A stretch of DNA of 64,000 nt from Mycolicibacterium neworleansense (GTDB lineage: Bacteria; Actinomycetota; Actinomycetes; Mycobacteriales; Mycobacteriaceae): contig NZ_CWKH01000001.1 in assembly GCF_001245615.1 (NCBI RefSeq), positions 930,001 to 994,000 on the forward strand. Reading direction: 5' to 3'. The position numbers and the translations under genes were made by a program. Shown piece by piece: positions 38,337-48,827 of this stretch (its first letter is position 1; the number at the start of each line of letters is the position of its first letter). Below the pieces are notes generated by a model that made no database searches, was not told the origin of the DNA, and was given only the letters and a program-made list of their open reading frames with translations.

Positions 38337-39183
38337 GTCGTACGCCGCGCTTGAACTGCCACAGGTATCGCGGCAGACGCCGCAACGGCACTGCCTTGGG
38401 CCAATCCCGCGGCCGGAAGAAGGCATCCGTCCCGCCGTCGACGAACACCACACTGCCGCAGAGGAAATCAGCTGAATCCGACAGCATGAAGCAGATCCAG
38501 TCGGCGAGCTGACCGGCGTCGCCGAAGCCGCCGATCGGCACCGGGAACGACCGCACGGCGCGACCCTCGCGGGGATCGGCCAGTTGGGCCTTTAGCAACG
38601 GGGTCAGGATCGCACCGGGAGCCAGCGCGTTGAGCCGGATACCGGCACCGGCCCACGCCGCCGAGACCGCATTGATCCGTACCCAGCGGCTCACCGCGAT
38701 CTTGGACGCCGCATACATGAGGGCCGACCCGTTGCGGCCCAGCAGGCGTAGCGAACGCACCGCCCTGTCGGTGTCACGCGCCAGCAGCGCCCGAATCGTC
38801 CGGCGGGGGACGACGGGCACCGTCGTCGTCGAATTACTGGAAATCACCACCACTTTGGCGCGATCCGCGGCGGCCAGGGCGGGACGCCAGGCATCGAGGA
38901 GCTCCACCACACCGAGGAAGTTGACCTCGGCGATCAGCCGGTTCCGCTCAGCGCCCGGTCCGGGGCCCAGGCCGGCGGCCAGCACCGCCCCGTCGAGCAC
39001 CCCGTCGCATGCCGCCAACACCGCGTCGGCCGCGGCGCGGCGCCCCAGCGGGGTGGACAGATCGGCAACGACCTCGGCTTCTTTGAGGTCCACACCGATC
39101 ACGGTGTGTCCGAGGTTTCGCAGCCGCTGGGCAGCCTGCAGTCCCATCCCGGATGCGGACCCGGTAACCGCGTATGTGCTGAT
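38329..39183 (-). CDS. Short-chain dehydrogenase/reductase with no canonical start codon
   Basis: A roughly 284-residue SDR, TYAVTGSASGMGLQAAQRLR at the N terminus (cofactor loop TGSASGMG), GVDLKEAEVVADLS, a Ser in ISSNST, and YAASK as the catalytic Tyr/Lys. A strong Shine-Dalgarno AAGGAGG (complement of 39189-39195) lies just before it, but the codons at the correct distance are ATC ATC and no ATG, GTG or TTG occurs in frame until residue 12, past the cofactor loop. Initiation at AUC (39183) is the best reading; the only alternative is a sequence error. The MFS gene overlaps its end. Confidence 0.75.
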   Translation of the reverse strand: MSTYAVTGSASGMGLQAAQRLRNLGHTVIGVDLKEAEVVADLSTPLGRRAAADAVLAACDGVLDGAVLAAGLGPGPGAERNRLIAEVNFLGVVELLDAWRPALAAADRAKVVVISSNSTTTVPVVPRRTIRALLARDTDRAVRSLRLLGRNGSALMYAASKIAVSRWVRINAVSAAWAGAGIRLNALAPGAILTPLLKAQLADPREGRAVRSFPVPIGGFGDAGQLADWICFMLSDSADFLCGSVVFVDGGTDAFFRPRDWPKAVPLRRLPRYLWQFKRGVRHG

Positions 39184-39194
39184 GATCGCCTCCT

Positions 39195-39217
39195 TACCGC
39201 CCGATCGCGGGGCGGTA
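39195..39217. promoter_or_regulatory. Inverted repeat TACCGCCC-n7-GGGCGGTA between divergent SDR genes
   Basis: Perfect 8-bp arms with a 7-base spacer, in the 60-base gap between the two divergent SDR genes and touching the Shine-Dalgarno of the minus-strand one. It may be an operator for both, or an RNA hairpin that hides the ribosome-binding site. Confidence 0.55.
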
Positions 39218-39243
39218 TGGCGGCCAAAGATAGCATCCGGGGA

Positions 39244-40044
39244 ATGACCGACCTTGCCAAATACGGCCCATGGGCCGTGATCGCCGGCGGCTCCGAGGGG
39301 GTCGGCGCCGAATTCGCCCGCATGCTCGCCGAAGACGGGTTCAACCTGGTCCTGCTGGCGCGCAAGGCCGGTCCGCTGGAAGCCACCGCGCAGCGCTGCC
39401 GGGATGCGGGCGTGCAGGTGCGCACGGTGGCGGTGGACCTGGTGGACCGTGGGTCGGCCGCGCACATCGCCGAAGCGACCGCCGACCTGGAGGTCGGGCT
39501 GCTGATCTACAACGCCGGCGCCAATACCTGCAGTGAACGGTTCCTGGACGCGCCGTTGGCCGATTTCCAGAAGGTCGTCGACCTCAACGTCACCAGGATG
39601 ATGGAGCTCGTACAGCACTTCGGCAGGCCGATGGCCGCACGGGGCCGGGGCGGCATCCTGCTGGTGGGATCGCTGGCCGGATATGCCGGATCGATGCGGC
39701 ACACCGTCTACGGCGGGGTGAAGGCCTATGGCCGGCTGTTCGCCGAGAGCCTGTGGCTGGAGCTGCGCGAGTACAACGTCGACGTGCTGGAGTTGGTGCT
39801 CGGGGTGACCCGCACACCGGCGATGGAACGGGCCGGCCTGAACTTCGAGGCGCCGGGCATGCGGATCAACGACCCGGCCGAAGTCGCCCGGGAAGGGTTG
39901 GACCACCTCGGCGCCGGGCCGGTCCACGTGGCCGGCGGCAACGCCCGACGCGCCGAGTTGAACAGTGCACCGGACCGCGCACAGGTGGTGCTCAGGTCCG
40001 ACGCCGCCATCCGCAACCTGATCAATCAACGGGCGCCGCAATGA
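39244..40044 (+). CDS. Short-chain dehydrogenase/reductase
   Basis: A 266-residue SDR of the 'reductase-like' type. IAGGSEGVGAEFA is the cofactor loop (residues 13-25), IYNAGAN the fourth strand motif, and GSLAGYAG and YGGVKAYG hold the catalytic Ser, Tyr and Lys. It is divergent from the other SDR with a shared 60-base regulatory gap. Its stop overlaps the NTF2-like gene start, forming a two-gene operon. A role in lipid or steroid keto group reduction is likely but the substrate is unknown. Confidence 0.88.
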   Translation: MTDLAKYGPWAVIAGGSEGVGAEFARMLAEDGFNLVLLARKAGPLEATAQRCRDAGVQVRTVAVDLVDRGSAAHIAEATADLEVGLLIYNAGANTCSERFLDAPLADFQKVVDLNVTRMMELVQHFGRPMAARGRGGILLVGSLAGYAGSMRHTVYGGVKAYGRLFAESLWLELREYNVDVLELVLGVTRTPAMERAGLNFEAPGMRINDPAEVAREGLDHLGAGPVHVAGGNARRAELNSAPDRAQVVLRSDAAIRNLINQRAPQ

Positions 40045-40541
40045 CATCCGAGTTGGCGGCCCTCGAGGCACGGCTGCGCCGGCTCGAGGACGAACGCGAC
40101 ATCGCCCGGTTGATCGCGTCCTACGGCCCCCGCGTGGACACCGCCGACGCCGACGGCACGGCCGCGTTGTGGGCGACCGACGGTCGCTACGAGGTCGAGG
40201 GCTGGACGATGGCCAGCCGCGCAGATGTCCACGCGATGGTCAGCTCGACGTCCCACCGTGCCCTGGTGGATTCGGGCTGCAGTCACTTTCTCGGCCCCGC
40301 GGTGGTGACGGTGGACGGCGACACCGCCGTGGCGGTGTGCGAATCGCTGGTGCTGGTCCGCCGCGACACCGCGGACGGCTCCGGTGAATACGTGGTGTGG
40401 CGGGCGACGGCCAATCATTTCGAACTGGTCCGCGCACAAGGGCATTGGCAGATCAGCCGGCGGTCCAGCCGCCTGCTCAACGGCGATCCGGCAGCGCACC
40501 GGCTGCTGCTCGCCGGTGTGGCCGGACAGCCTGCACCCTGA
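40041..40541 (+). CDS. SnoaL/NTF2-like protein
   Basis: A 166-residue protein with the cone-shaped NTF2-like pattern: N-terminal helices (ALEARLRRLEDERDIARLIASYG), DADGTAALWATDGRYEV, and an HFLGPAVVTVDGDTAVAVCES strand run. In this family such proteins are ring-substrate isomerases, dehydratases or hydroxylase partners. The conserved Asp/Glu of ketosteroid isomerase is not clear, so activity is uncertain. It overlaps the SDR gene before it. Confidence 0.8.
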   Translation: MTSELAALEARLRRLEDERDIARLIASYGPRVDTADADGTAALWATDGRYEVEGWTMASRADVHAMVSSTSHRALVDSGCSHFLGPAVVTVDGDTAVAVCESLVLVRRDTADGSGEYVVWRATANHFELVRAQGHWQISRRSSRLLNGDPAAHRLLLAGVAGQPAP

Positions 40542-40663
40542 CGAAGGTGAATTCTCGGTGCCCAAGCGGTTACCGATCCCTCCTACGAGATGCCGATGCC
40601 CACCGGGCGACTTACGCTCTTGGCGGTCGGGGTCGATCGCACGAGGGGAATCGAGGACGCAGG

Positions 40664-41728
40664 GTGAAGACAGTGCTCGGGCTGTCGGTGACTTCGCACG
40701 GCATCGCCTGGGCCCTCGTCGGCGGTGGTGACCGTCCGGCGGATGTCACCCCGCTCGACGACGACGCCTTCGATGTCGACGCCGCCGACCAGTTGACCGC
40801 CCGGGCCGCCGCCGCTGCCCGGAGTGCGCGGGCCATCGCGACCTCCAGCGGCCAGGACGTGGCCGCGATCGGTGTGACCTGGCACGGGCCCGACCCTGAC
40901 GACTTCGGCGACCGGCTGGCCGAACTCCTCGATCTCCTGGCCGAAGCGGGGTTCGACGATGTCCGCGTGGTGGCCGAGGAGGCTGCCGCCGACGACCTCC
41001 ACGAGGCGGACGCGCAGGTGCGCGACGCCCAGGATGCCGCACGAGCCGTCGCGACCAACGCGGTGGCCGCCAGATCCAGACCGGTCCGCCACCGCCCGCC
41101 CGCCCCGTGCAAGCACCGAGCGGTACGCGTCGTGGCCGCCGCGGCGGCCACGGTTGCGGCCGGGATGCTCACGGTCAGCTCACAGTTCACCGAACCCGCA
41201 CCGATCCCAGCCGGCGACGAGGCGGACGTCACCGCGGCGGCGGCGCCGGCGCCACGGCTGGTCACCGTCGCCGCCCCGCGTCTGTCGGAGCGCGCGGTGA
41301 CGATGTTGCCCACCGAGGAGCCCACCCCGGTGCAGTTCGTCGAGGCTGCACCGATAGTTGCCGAGGAGCCGGCGGAACCAGTCGTGGCCGCACATGTGAC
41401 GCCCGTTGAACCGGTTGCCCCCGTGCAACGCACCCAGCCGGTTGCCGTGGTGCAAACCGTTGTGCCCCAAGCAGTTCCGGTGGTTCAGATGGCAGTTCCG
41501 GCGCAGCTGCCGGGCGGCGTCCCCGCGGCAACCCTGCCCGCTGCCCAGCCACACCTGCCCGCCGCCGAGGCCCACATCGCGACCGATCCGTCACCGGGCC
41601 CCGCGCTCGCACCGTCCGGCCCCGCGCCCGCCGCCGCCCCCGTGCCTGCATCGGTGCCGGTGTCAGCGCCGGTGCCGGCAACCCCGGCTGATCCCATCAG
41701 CGGGTGGCTGCTCGCCGCAATGCCGTAG
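40664..41728 (+). CDS. DUF7159-like protein with Ala/Pro-rich C terminus
   Basis: A 354-residue protein with the N-terminal signature LGLSVTSHGIAWALVGG, an actin-like or RNase H-like fold start that is common in a mycobacterial family labelled DUF7159. The N-terminal domain covers about 140 residues. A hydrophobic helix near residues 150-167 could cross the membrane, and the last ~190 residues are low-complexity Ala, Pro and Val repeats (APVPASVPVSAPVPA). The GTG start has AGGACGCAGG upstream. Role unknown; cell-envelope association is inferred. Confidence 0.7.
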   Translation: MKTVLGLSVTSHGIAWALVGGGDRPADVTPLDDDAFDVDAADQLTARAAAAARSARAIATSSGQDVAAIGVTWHGPDPDDFGDRLAELLDLLAEAGFDDVRVVAEEAAADDLHEADAQVRDAQDAARAVATNAVAARSRPVRHRPPAPCKHRAVRVVAAAAATVAAGMLTVSSQFTEPAPIPAGDEADVTAAAAPAPRLVTVAAPRLSERAVTMLPTEEPTPVQFVEAAPIVAEEPAEPVVAAHVTPVEPVAPVQRTQPVAVVQTVVPQAVPVVQMAVPAQLPGGVPAATLPAAQPHLPAAEAHIATDPSPGPALAPSGPAPAAAPVPASVPVSAPVPATPADPISGWLLAAMP

Positions 41729-41739
41729 GGCGGGCCGAG

Positions 41740-42744
41740 CTACGGCATCGTCGCCAGGTTGTTCCAGAAGTGCCGGAGGCTGTCGGTGCCGCCGAACAGC
41801 GTCGTGAAATTGGTGGAATCGACCAGGACGATGTCGCCGGCCCGGTCTGCCTGCGGAGGCATCCAGATCAGCGCGTTGAACGCGGCGTTACCCGCCTCGG
41901 TGAACGGGTGCGGCCGGGTGGGATCGACCAACTGGCGTCCGAGCACCCGCAGCGCATCGCTTTCTGGCGCGGTCAGTTGGTAGTGCGGCAGGTGCGGGTG
42001 GAAATTGAAGGTGGTGACACCGGCGAGCAGTCCGGGGGAGTCCAGATCGCGCAGCGCGGTCAACGGCGCGATCTCGGTGGTGCCCTCCACGACCGCCGGA
42101 CGCAGTCCCCAGATGTTGTGCACGGGGACGTCGAGTGCGGCCATCAGCGACCGGGTGTACTGCCCGAAGCGCTGTTGGCGGGGCACCAGCGGATCGCCGT
42201 GATGCAGGTACTCGACCTGACGGCGGGCGAAGTCGTCGGTGTCGCCGACATCGTGATGCGGTGCCAGCAGCAGACACGTCCCCTCACGCTGTAGCCAACG
42301 GCGGATCGCCTCGATCTCGGCGGGGTCGGCCTCCTGCTCGGACAAGATGTGGTCGAGGCCGAACACCATCAGGGTGTCGCAGTCGTCGAGCACTCGTTCG
42401 TCGATCGGAAGCCGATAGCCGGCCTGATCGATCCGCTGGAACACCGCCACCGGGTGCCCCGTGGCCTCTCCGGCCAATTCCTGGAAGGCCAGCGTCGAAC
42501 GGTGGAACAGCTCCAGCGTTCCGGCGATGCCCTGCAGGAAGGAGGCGGCGTCGTATTCCGGGGTCTCGTACGCCGGCCACAGCACGTTGCGGACCTCGGT
42601 CATGGTGGAGAACCGATTCTCCATCGCGGCCGGGCTGCGTTGCGCCTCCCAGGGGTAGCTCCACGTCCAGTAGATGCTGACCCGGCGGCGCCCATTGCGG
42701 GGACGCGGTATGTGGGCCTGGTTGTAGGTGCGGGCGCCGGTCAT
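41740..42744 (-). CDS. Uncharacterised partner of the DyP peroxidase (334 aa)
   Basis: A 334-residue protein, no close family recognised. One part (about residues 120-165: DCDTLMVFGLDHILSEQ and IRRWLQREGTCLLLAPHHD) resembles the class-I glutamine amidotransferase-like fold of ThuA or DUF4350-type proteins, without the catalytic Cys. His-rich spots (HHD, YLHHGD, NFHPHLPHY) could bind metal or heme. It is the last gene of a three-gene minus-strand operon; its start overlaps the DyP stop. Its job is probably linked to the peroxidase. Confidence 0.65.
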   Translation of the reverse strand: MTGARTYNQAHIPRPRNGRRRVSIYWTWSYPWEAQRSPAAMENRFSTMTEVRNVLWPAYETPEYDAASFLQGIAGTLELFHRSTLAFQELAGEATGHPVAVFQRIDQAGYRLPIDERVLDDCDTLMVFGLDHILSEQEADPAEIEAIRRWLQREGTCLLLAPHHDVGDTDDFARRQVEYLHHGDPLVPRQQRFGQYTRSLMAALDVPVHNIWGLRPAVVEGTTEIAPLTALRDLDSPGLLAGVTTFNFHPHLPHYQLTAPESDALRVLGRQLVDPTRPHPFTEAGNAAFNALIWMPPQADRAGDIVLVDSTNFTTLFGGTDSLRHFWNNLATMP

Positions 42745-44072
42745 CAGATTCCCTCCTTGCCGCCACTGGCCAGGTAACGTAGCGCCGACATGCCCGGCAG
42801 GAAGAAGTAGGCTCCGCCGCGCAGCGTGGTGAACGCCGGAATTCCCTTGTGCACCTTGCGTATCGGGCGTTTGGGGACGGTGAAGTCCAGGGTTCCGTCC
42901 TGGGTTCCGCAGATGGGGTCGTGCTCGTTGCCCAGTTCATGGAACGTCTTGTCGTTGATCCAGACATTCTGCGCGAACTCGAATTGGCGTACCAGGTCGG
43001 CGCAGATGATGAACGCCGCGATGCCGCGATCCACGCCGTCATCGGGGGCACCTTCGGGCAGCGCCGGGCCGTAGGTGGCGCCGCGCCGGATCATCCGGCG
43101 TCGGTTCATGTAGTGCGCGGTATCGCGTGGGTTGAGCCGGCGCGCATGCGACCCCAGCGGGCACGCGTATCCGAAAGGGTCCATCTCCTTGTAGTTGAAA
43201 TCGTTGTTGCGCATGGGATCTGCGCCGAGTTCGGGATCGTCGTGGTCGGGCGCCAGCACCAGGGGAGCGCCGCTGCGCCAGCGGCCCATGAACTTCGCGG
43301 CCAGCAGTTCCTCGGCCTCCGGCGAATCCGACCGCTCGCGGAGGTACTCACGGAACAGCGCGACGTGTTCGGAGAGCCGGCGGTACGCCATGTAGCTGCC
43401 GTTGCGTGAAAGGACCTCGGGTTGTGGCAAATTGGCGACCGGACCGTCCTCATCGGGGTAACCGAGGATGAACTCACCGGGCTCCAGCGGATCGCCCGAA
43501 CCCGGTGTCGGCTCCTCCCCGGACCCCTTCATCACCGGCTGGGACAACCGGTCGCGGAACCCGAAGTGGTCGTGGGCGTAGTTGAACGGTGGGGTCGCGT
43601 TGAGGTCCAGATAGGACAGGCTGCGCACGCCGTCGGTACGGTCCAGCAACTTGTCGTGTTCCTCGATGGAGCGCCGGCACTGTTCGTCGGTGCGCGAGAA
43701 GAGGATCGCGATCGCATGCAGATCCTCACCGGCGAGGCCACCCAACCAGTGCTCGGGGGCGGCCGCACCGGTGTCGCCCAGGATCGAGGCACGGTGGGCC
43801 ATCCCTTCCCGGAATGCCGCGGGGAAGGTCGCCAACGACTTCTCGTCGACGCCGAGCGCCCGCAACCCGGTCCAGGTGAACGCCAGCGTGACCCACCGGT
43901 CGGATTCCTCCATGGCGGCCATCGCGTCCGAGGCCGAGGACACCTTGTCCAGCAGCTCGGTCAGCCAGGCCCGGCCACCTTCAGGGGTGTCGAACGTCAG
44001 GAACTCATAGCGACCGGTGATCGCCGGCGTGCGAGTCAGCAGGATGTGCTGAATCTCGTCGAACTCGAGCAC
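42744..44072 (-). CDS. DyP-type heme peroxidase
   Basis: A 442-residue dye-decolorising peroxidase. The catalytic Asp is in FGFRD (171-174), NGSYMAYRRL (224-233) is the family's conserved segment, and the proximal heme ligand is His309 in CPLGSHARRLNPRD, with distal Arg residues in RRRMIRRGATYG near 325-335. These enzymes use hydrogen peroxide to oxidise phenols, dyes or other substrates; the native one is unclear. At 442 residues it is longer than the classic B-type (~330) and nearer the C/D type. No encapsulin-targeting tail or Tat signal is visible. GTG start six bases after the upstream gene. Confidence 0.9.
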   Translation of the reverse strand: MLEFDEIQHILLTRTPAITGRYEFLTFDTPEGGRAWLTELLDKVSSASDAMAAMEESDRWVTLAFTWTGLRALGVDEKSLATFPAAFREGMAHRASILGDTGAAAPEHWLGGLAGEDLHAIAILFSRTDEQCRRSIEEHDKLLDRTDGVRSLSYLDLNATPPFNYAHDHFGFRDRLSQPVMKGSGEEPTPGSGDPLEPGEFILGYPDEDGPVANLPQPEVLSRNGSYMAYRRLSEHVALFREYLRERSDSPEAEELLAAKFMGRWRSGAPLVLAPDHDDPELGADPMRNNDFNYKEMDPFGYACPLGSHARRLNPRDTAHYMNRRRMIRRGATYGPALPEGAPDDGVDRGIAAFIICADLVRQFEFAQNVWINDKTFHELGNEHDPICGTQDGTLDFTVPKRPIRKVHKGIPAFTTLRGGAYFFLPGMSALRYLASGGKEGI

Positions 44073-44078
44073 GGCTGC

Positions 44079-44639
44079 CTACTGCATCTGATCGAGCATG
44101 GTCGAGAAGGCCGCCTTCAGTCGCAGGGCCTTCTTGATCTCGTCGGCCGTGACGTACGGGTACTCACCGTATTCCAGGAAGCTCGGCACCTGATGCGCCC
44201 GGACGAACTCGATGAACGCGGCCGGGTTCTCCTTCCAATCCTCGGGGAATCCCTCCAGGTTGGTGAACACCGTGGTGATACCGGTGCTGCTGAACAATTG
44301 CACCGCGTCCTCGGTGTACTTGTCGAAGTCGGTGTCGAAGATGCCCTGGTACTGGAAATGCAGCCCCGAACCGACATCGAATAGCTGCCAACGCAAATAG
44401 TGCAGCCGCAGCGGCGCAAGCACTTCCGGACTGGCGGCGACGGCTTCCTCGATTTGTTTTCCATAGGCCCGGACCGCCTCCTCGCGCCCCTCCTTCACCT
44501 TGGCGATGATGGAAAAGCCGTGGCAGGCAGGAGTTCTGGGGTACGTGGGCCCGTACCGGCCCTGTTGGAGCTCGAAGTAGCCTTCCGGCGGGATGGCCAT
44601 GGCGGCCGGCTTGGTCCAGTCAGGATCTTTTGCAGTCAA
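44079..44639 (-). CDS. Uncharacterised partner of the DyP peroxidase (186 aa)
   Basis: A 186-residue soluble protein at the head of the DyP operon. Residues 38-140 read as two beta-alpha-beta units (GFSIIAKVKEGREEAVRAYG; LRLHYLRWQLFDVGSGLHFQ), the ferredoxin-like pattern also found in DyP halves, so it might be a DyP-fold relative without a heme motif. I do not recognise its family. TTG is taken as the start with AGGGGG ten bases upstream; an ATG at residue 14 is an alternative. Six bases separate it from the peroxidase. Confidence 0.65.
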   Translation of the reverse strand: MTAKDPDWTKPAAMAIPPEGYFELQQGRYGPTYPRTPACHGFSIIAKVKEGREEAVRAYGKQIEEAVAASPEVLAPLRLHYLRWQLFDVGSGLHFQYQGIFDTDFDKYTEDAVQLFSSTGITTVFTNLEGFPEDWKENPAAFIEFVRAHQVPSFLEYGEYPYVTADEIKKALRLKAAFSTMLDQMQ

Positions 44640-44744
44640 TTTGGAACCCCCTATGCGCTCTCAGGTAACGCGGAACGCTAGCACTGCATGGGTTACGGCA
44701 ACGGCAATTATGTTGACGGGTCATCAAATTTGCCGGGCCATTTG

Positions 44745-44762
44745 GCGGAAAACGCGGAAAAC
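44745..44762. repeat. Tandem 9-bp repeat GCGGAAAAC x2
   Basis: Two exact head-to-tail copies in the 212-base divergent gap between the DyP operon and the Ag85-like gene. Possibly part of a regulatory site; no further copies were seen nearby. Confidence 0.4.
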
Positions 44763-44830
44763 ATGCATACCGGGCGTATCGTCCGCTGTGTCGGGGCCGT
44801 TCGAGGGGTAGGCCACGGCCGTCCCAGTGA

Positions 44831-47310
<2,480 letters not shown>

Positions 47311-47314
<4 letters not shown>

Positions 47315-47904
47315 GCCGGAGCTCCCGGCGGCAGTTCGAACCGGTCCAGGTAGCGCCGCACGAAATCCTGGGCCTGCTGATGGCCCCGGCTGATCCCCAG
47401 ACCCTGCTCCAGCACCAGGATGCGGGCCAGGCTCGCCACGATCATCGACATCACCACCGGCGGGAACTCGTCGGTGTCGACGCCGTGGGCCCGCAGGGCC
47501 GACGTCATCGCCGCCTCCTCGAGATCGCGGAACCGGTCGGCATACCCGGCGATCTCGCTGCGGATGGCCTTGCGGTGATTGGCAAGGGCCATGAACTCCA
47601 TCCACAAGGCCGCGCCCTGGGCGCTGTTGAGCTCCCACAGCGCGTGCAGCGGGGCATCCTCGGCGAAGGCTTCCCGCTGGGTGCTCAGGTTCGTTTCGGC
47701 GCCGGCCTGCAGCACCGCCACGAACAGGTCGTCCATGCTGGGGAAGTAATAGTGCACGAGTGCGGGTTTGACCCCGGCCTGTGCGGCCACCCGCCGCGAC
47801 GTCGCCGCGGCGTATCCCTCCTCGAGCATGACCTGCGCAGTGGCCCGGATCAGTGCTCGCCGGGTGGTCGAATCGCGTCCGGTAGGGGCTTTTTGCGTAC
47901 TCAT
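47311..47904 (-). CDS. TetR-family regulator of the SDR-P450/ligase module
   Basis: A 197-residue TetR protein. The helix-turn-helix near residues 25-50 reads ATSRRVAAQAGVKPALVHYYFPS. The ATG at 47904 has AAGGG six bases upstream. The intergenic gap to the divergent SDR holds a perfect 16-bp palindrome (47959-47974), its likely operator. As it is translationally coupled to the ligase gene, it controls both transcription directions, probably lifting repression when an acyl-CoA or ring compound is present (inference). Confidence 0.9.
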
Positions 47905-47958
47905 AGCACCCTTGACCACGCGTGGCAGCGACTGCTAGACATTGCCTGAGTGTAATTA

Positions 47959-47974
47959 TTGGGCGATCGCCCAA
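47959..47974. promoter_or_regulatory. 16-bp perfect palindrome TTGGGCGATCGCCCAA
   Basis: Fully self-complementary. It lies 55 bases from the TetR start and 17 from the SDR start. TAATTA (47953-47958) just before it could be the -10 of the plus-strand operon and TACACT (complement of 47949-47954) that of the minus strand, so binding would block both. Confidence 0.8.
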
Positions 47975-47990
47975 AGTCGGAAGGTGGGCG

Positions 47991-48827
47991 ATGACGGGAC
48001 GGGTCGAGGGCAAGGTCGCACTGATCACCGGGGCGGCACGCGGACAGGGACGCAGCCATGCGGTACGGCTGGCCACCGAGGGCGCCGACATCATCGCCGT
48101 GGACATCTGTGCGACGTTCGACCGGTCACCGGCATCGGGTGCGACGGCCGAGGACCTCGCCGAAACCGCGAACCTGGTCAAGAACCTCGGGCGACGCATC
48201 GTCACCGCCGAGGTCGACGTGCGCGATTTCGGCGCGCTCAAGGCCGCGGTCGACAGCGGTGTCGAGCAGCTGGGCCGGCTCGACATCATCGCCGCCAATG
48301 CGGGCATCGGCACCACCGGGGTGAAGCTGGACCGGATGGACGAGGACCTCTGGCAGGAGATGATCGACGTCAACCTCAGTGGGGTGTGGAAGACAGTGAA
48401 AGCCGGTGCGCCCCATGTGATCGCGGGCGGGCGCGGCGGCTCGATCATCCTGACCAGCTCGGTCGCCGGGTCGAAGGCCTACCCGTTCACCGGGCACTAC
48501 GTCGCGGCCAAACACGGCGTCGTGGGCCTGATGCGCAGCTTCGCCGTCGAGCTGGGCCAGCATTCGATCCGGGTGAACTCGGTGCATCCCACCCACGTGA
48601 ACAGCCCGATGCTGATGAACGAGACGACCTATCGCATGTTCCGTCCGGATCTGGAGAATCCCGGACCGGACGATCTCGCGCCGATCTGTCAGACGTTCCA
48701 CATGCTGCCGATCCCGTGGGTCACCCCCGAGGACATCAGCAATGCCGTCCTGTTCCTGGCGTCCGACGAAGCGCGCTACATCACCGGGGTCACCCTGCCC
48801 GTCGACGCCGGCAGCTGCCTGAAATGA
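47991..48827 (+). CDS. Mycofactocin-type SDR oxidoreductase
   Basis: A 278-residue SDR. GRVEGKVALITGAARGQGRSH at its N terminus, DIIAVDIC and the TAEDLAETANLVKNLGRR region are the pattern of the mycofactocin-coupled SDR family, which keeps a non-exchangeable NAD that is recycled by mycofactocin. ILTSSVAG and YVAAK hold the catalytic Ser, Tyr and Lys. GGAAGGTGGGCG precedes the ATG. The P450 gene overlaps its stop, so the alcohol made by the P450 may be its substrate. Confidence 0.9.
   Translation: MTGRVEGKVALITGAARGQGRSHAVRLATEGADIIAVDICATFDRSPASGATAEDLAETANLVKNLGRRIVTAEVDVRDFGALKAAVDSGVEQLGRLDIIAANAGIGTTGVKLDRMDEDLWQEMIDVNLSGVWKTVKAGAPHVIAGGRGGSIILTSSVAGSKAYPFTGHYVAAKHGVVGLMRSFAVELGQHSIRVNSVHPTHVNSPMLMNETTYRMFRPDLENPGPDDLAPICQTFHMLPIPWVTPEDISNAVLFLASDEARYITGVTLPVDAGSCLK

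Noticed and set aside
42744..44072. DyP peroxidase as cargo of an encapsulin nanocompartment
   Set aside because: No encapsulin shell gene is present in the window and the C terminus lacks the short targeting peptide; it remains possible only if the shell is elsewhere.
47942..48823. N-terminal extension of the P450 into the SDR gene
   Set aside because: The added sequence is the Arg/Gly-rich shadow of the SDR; P450 homology begins at 48824.
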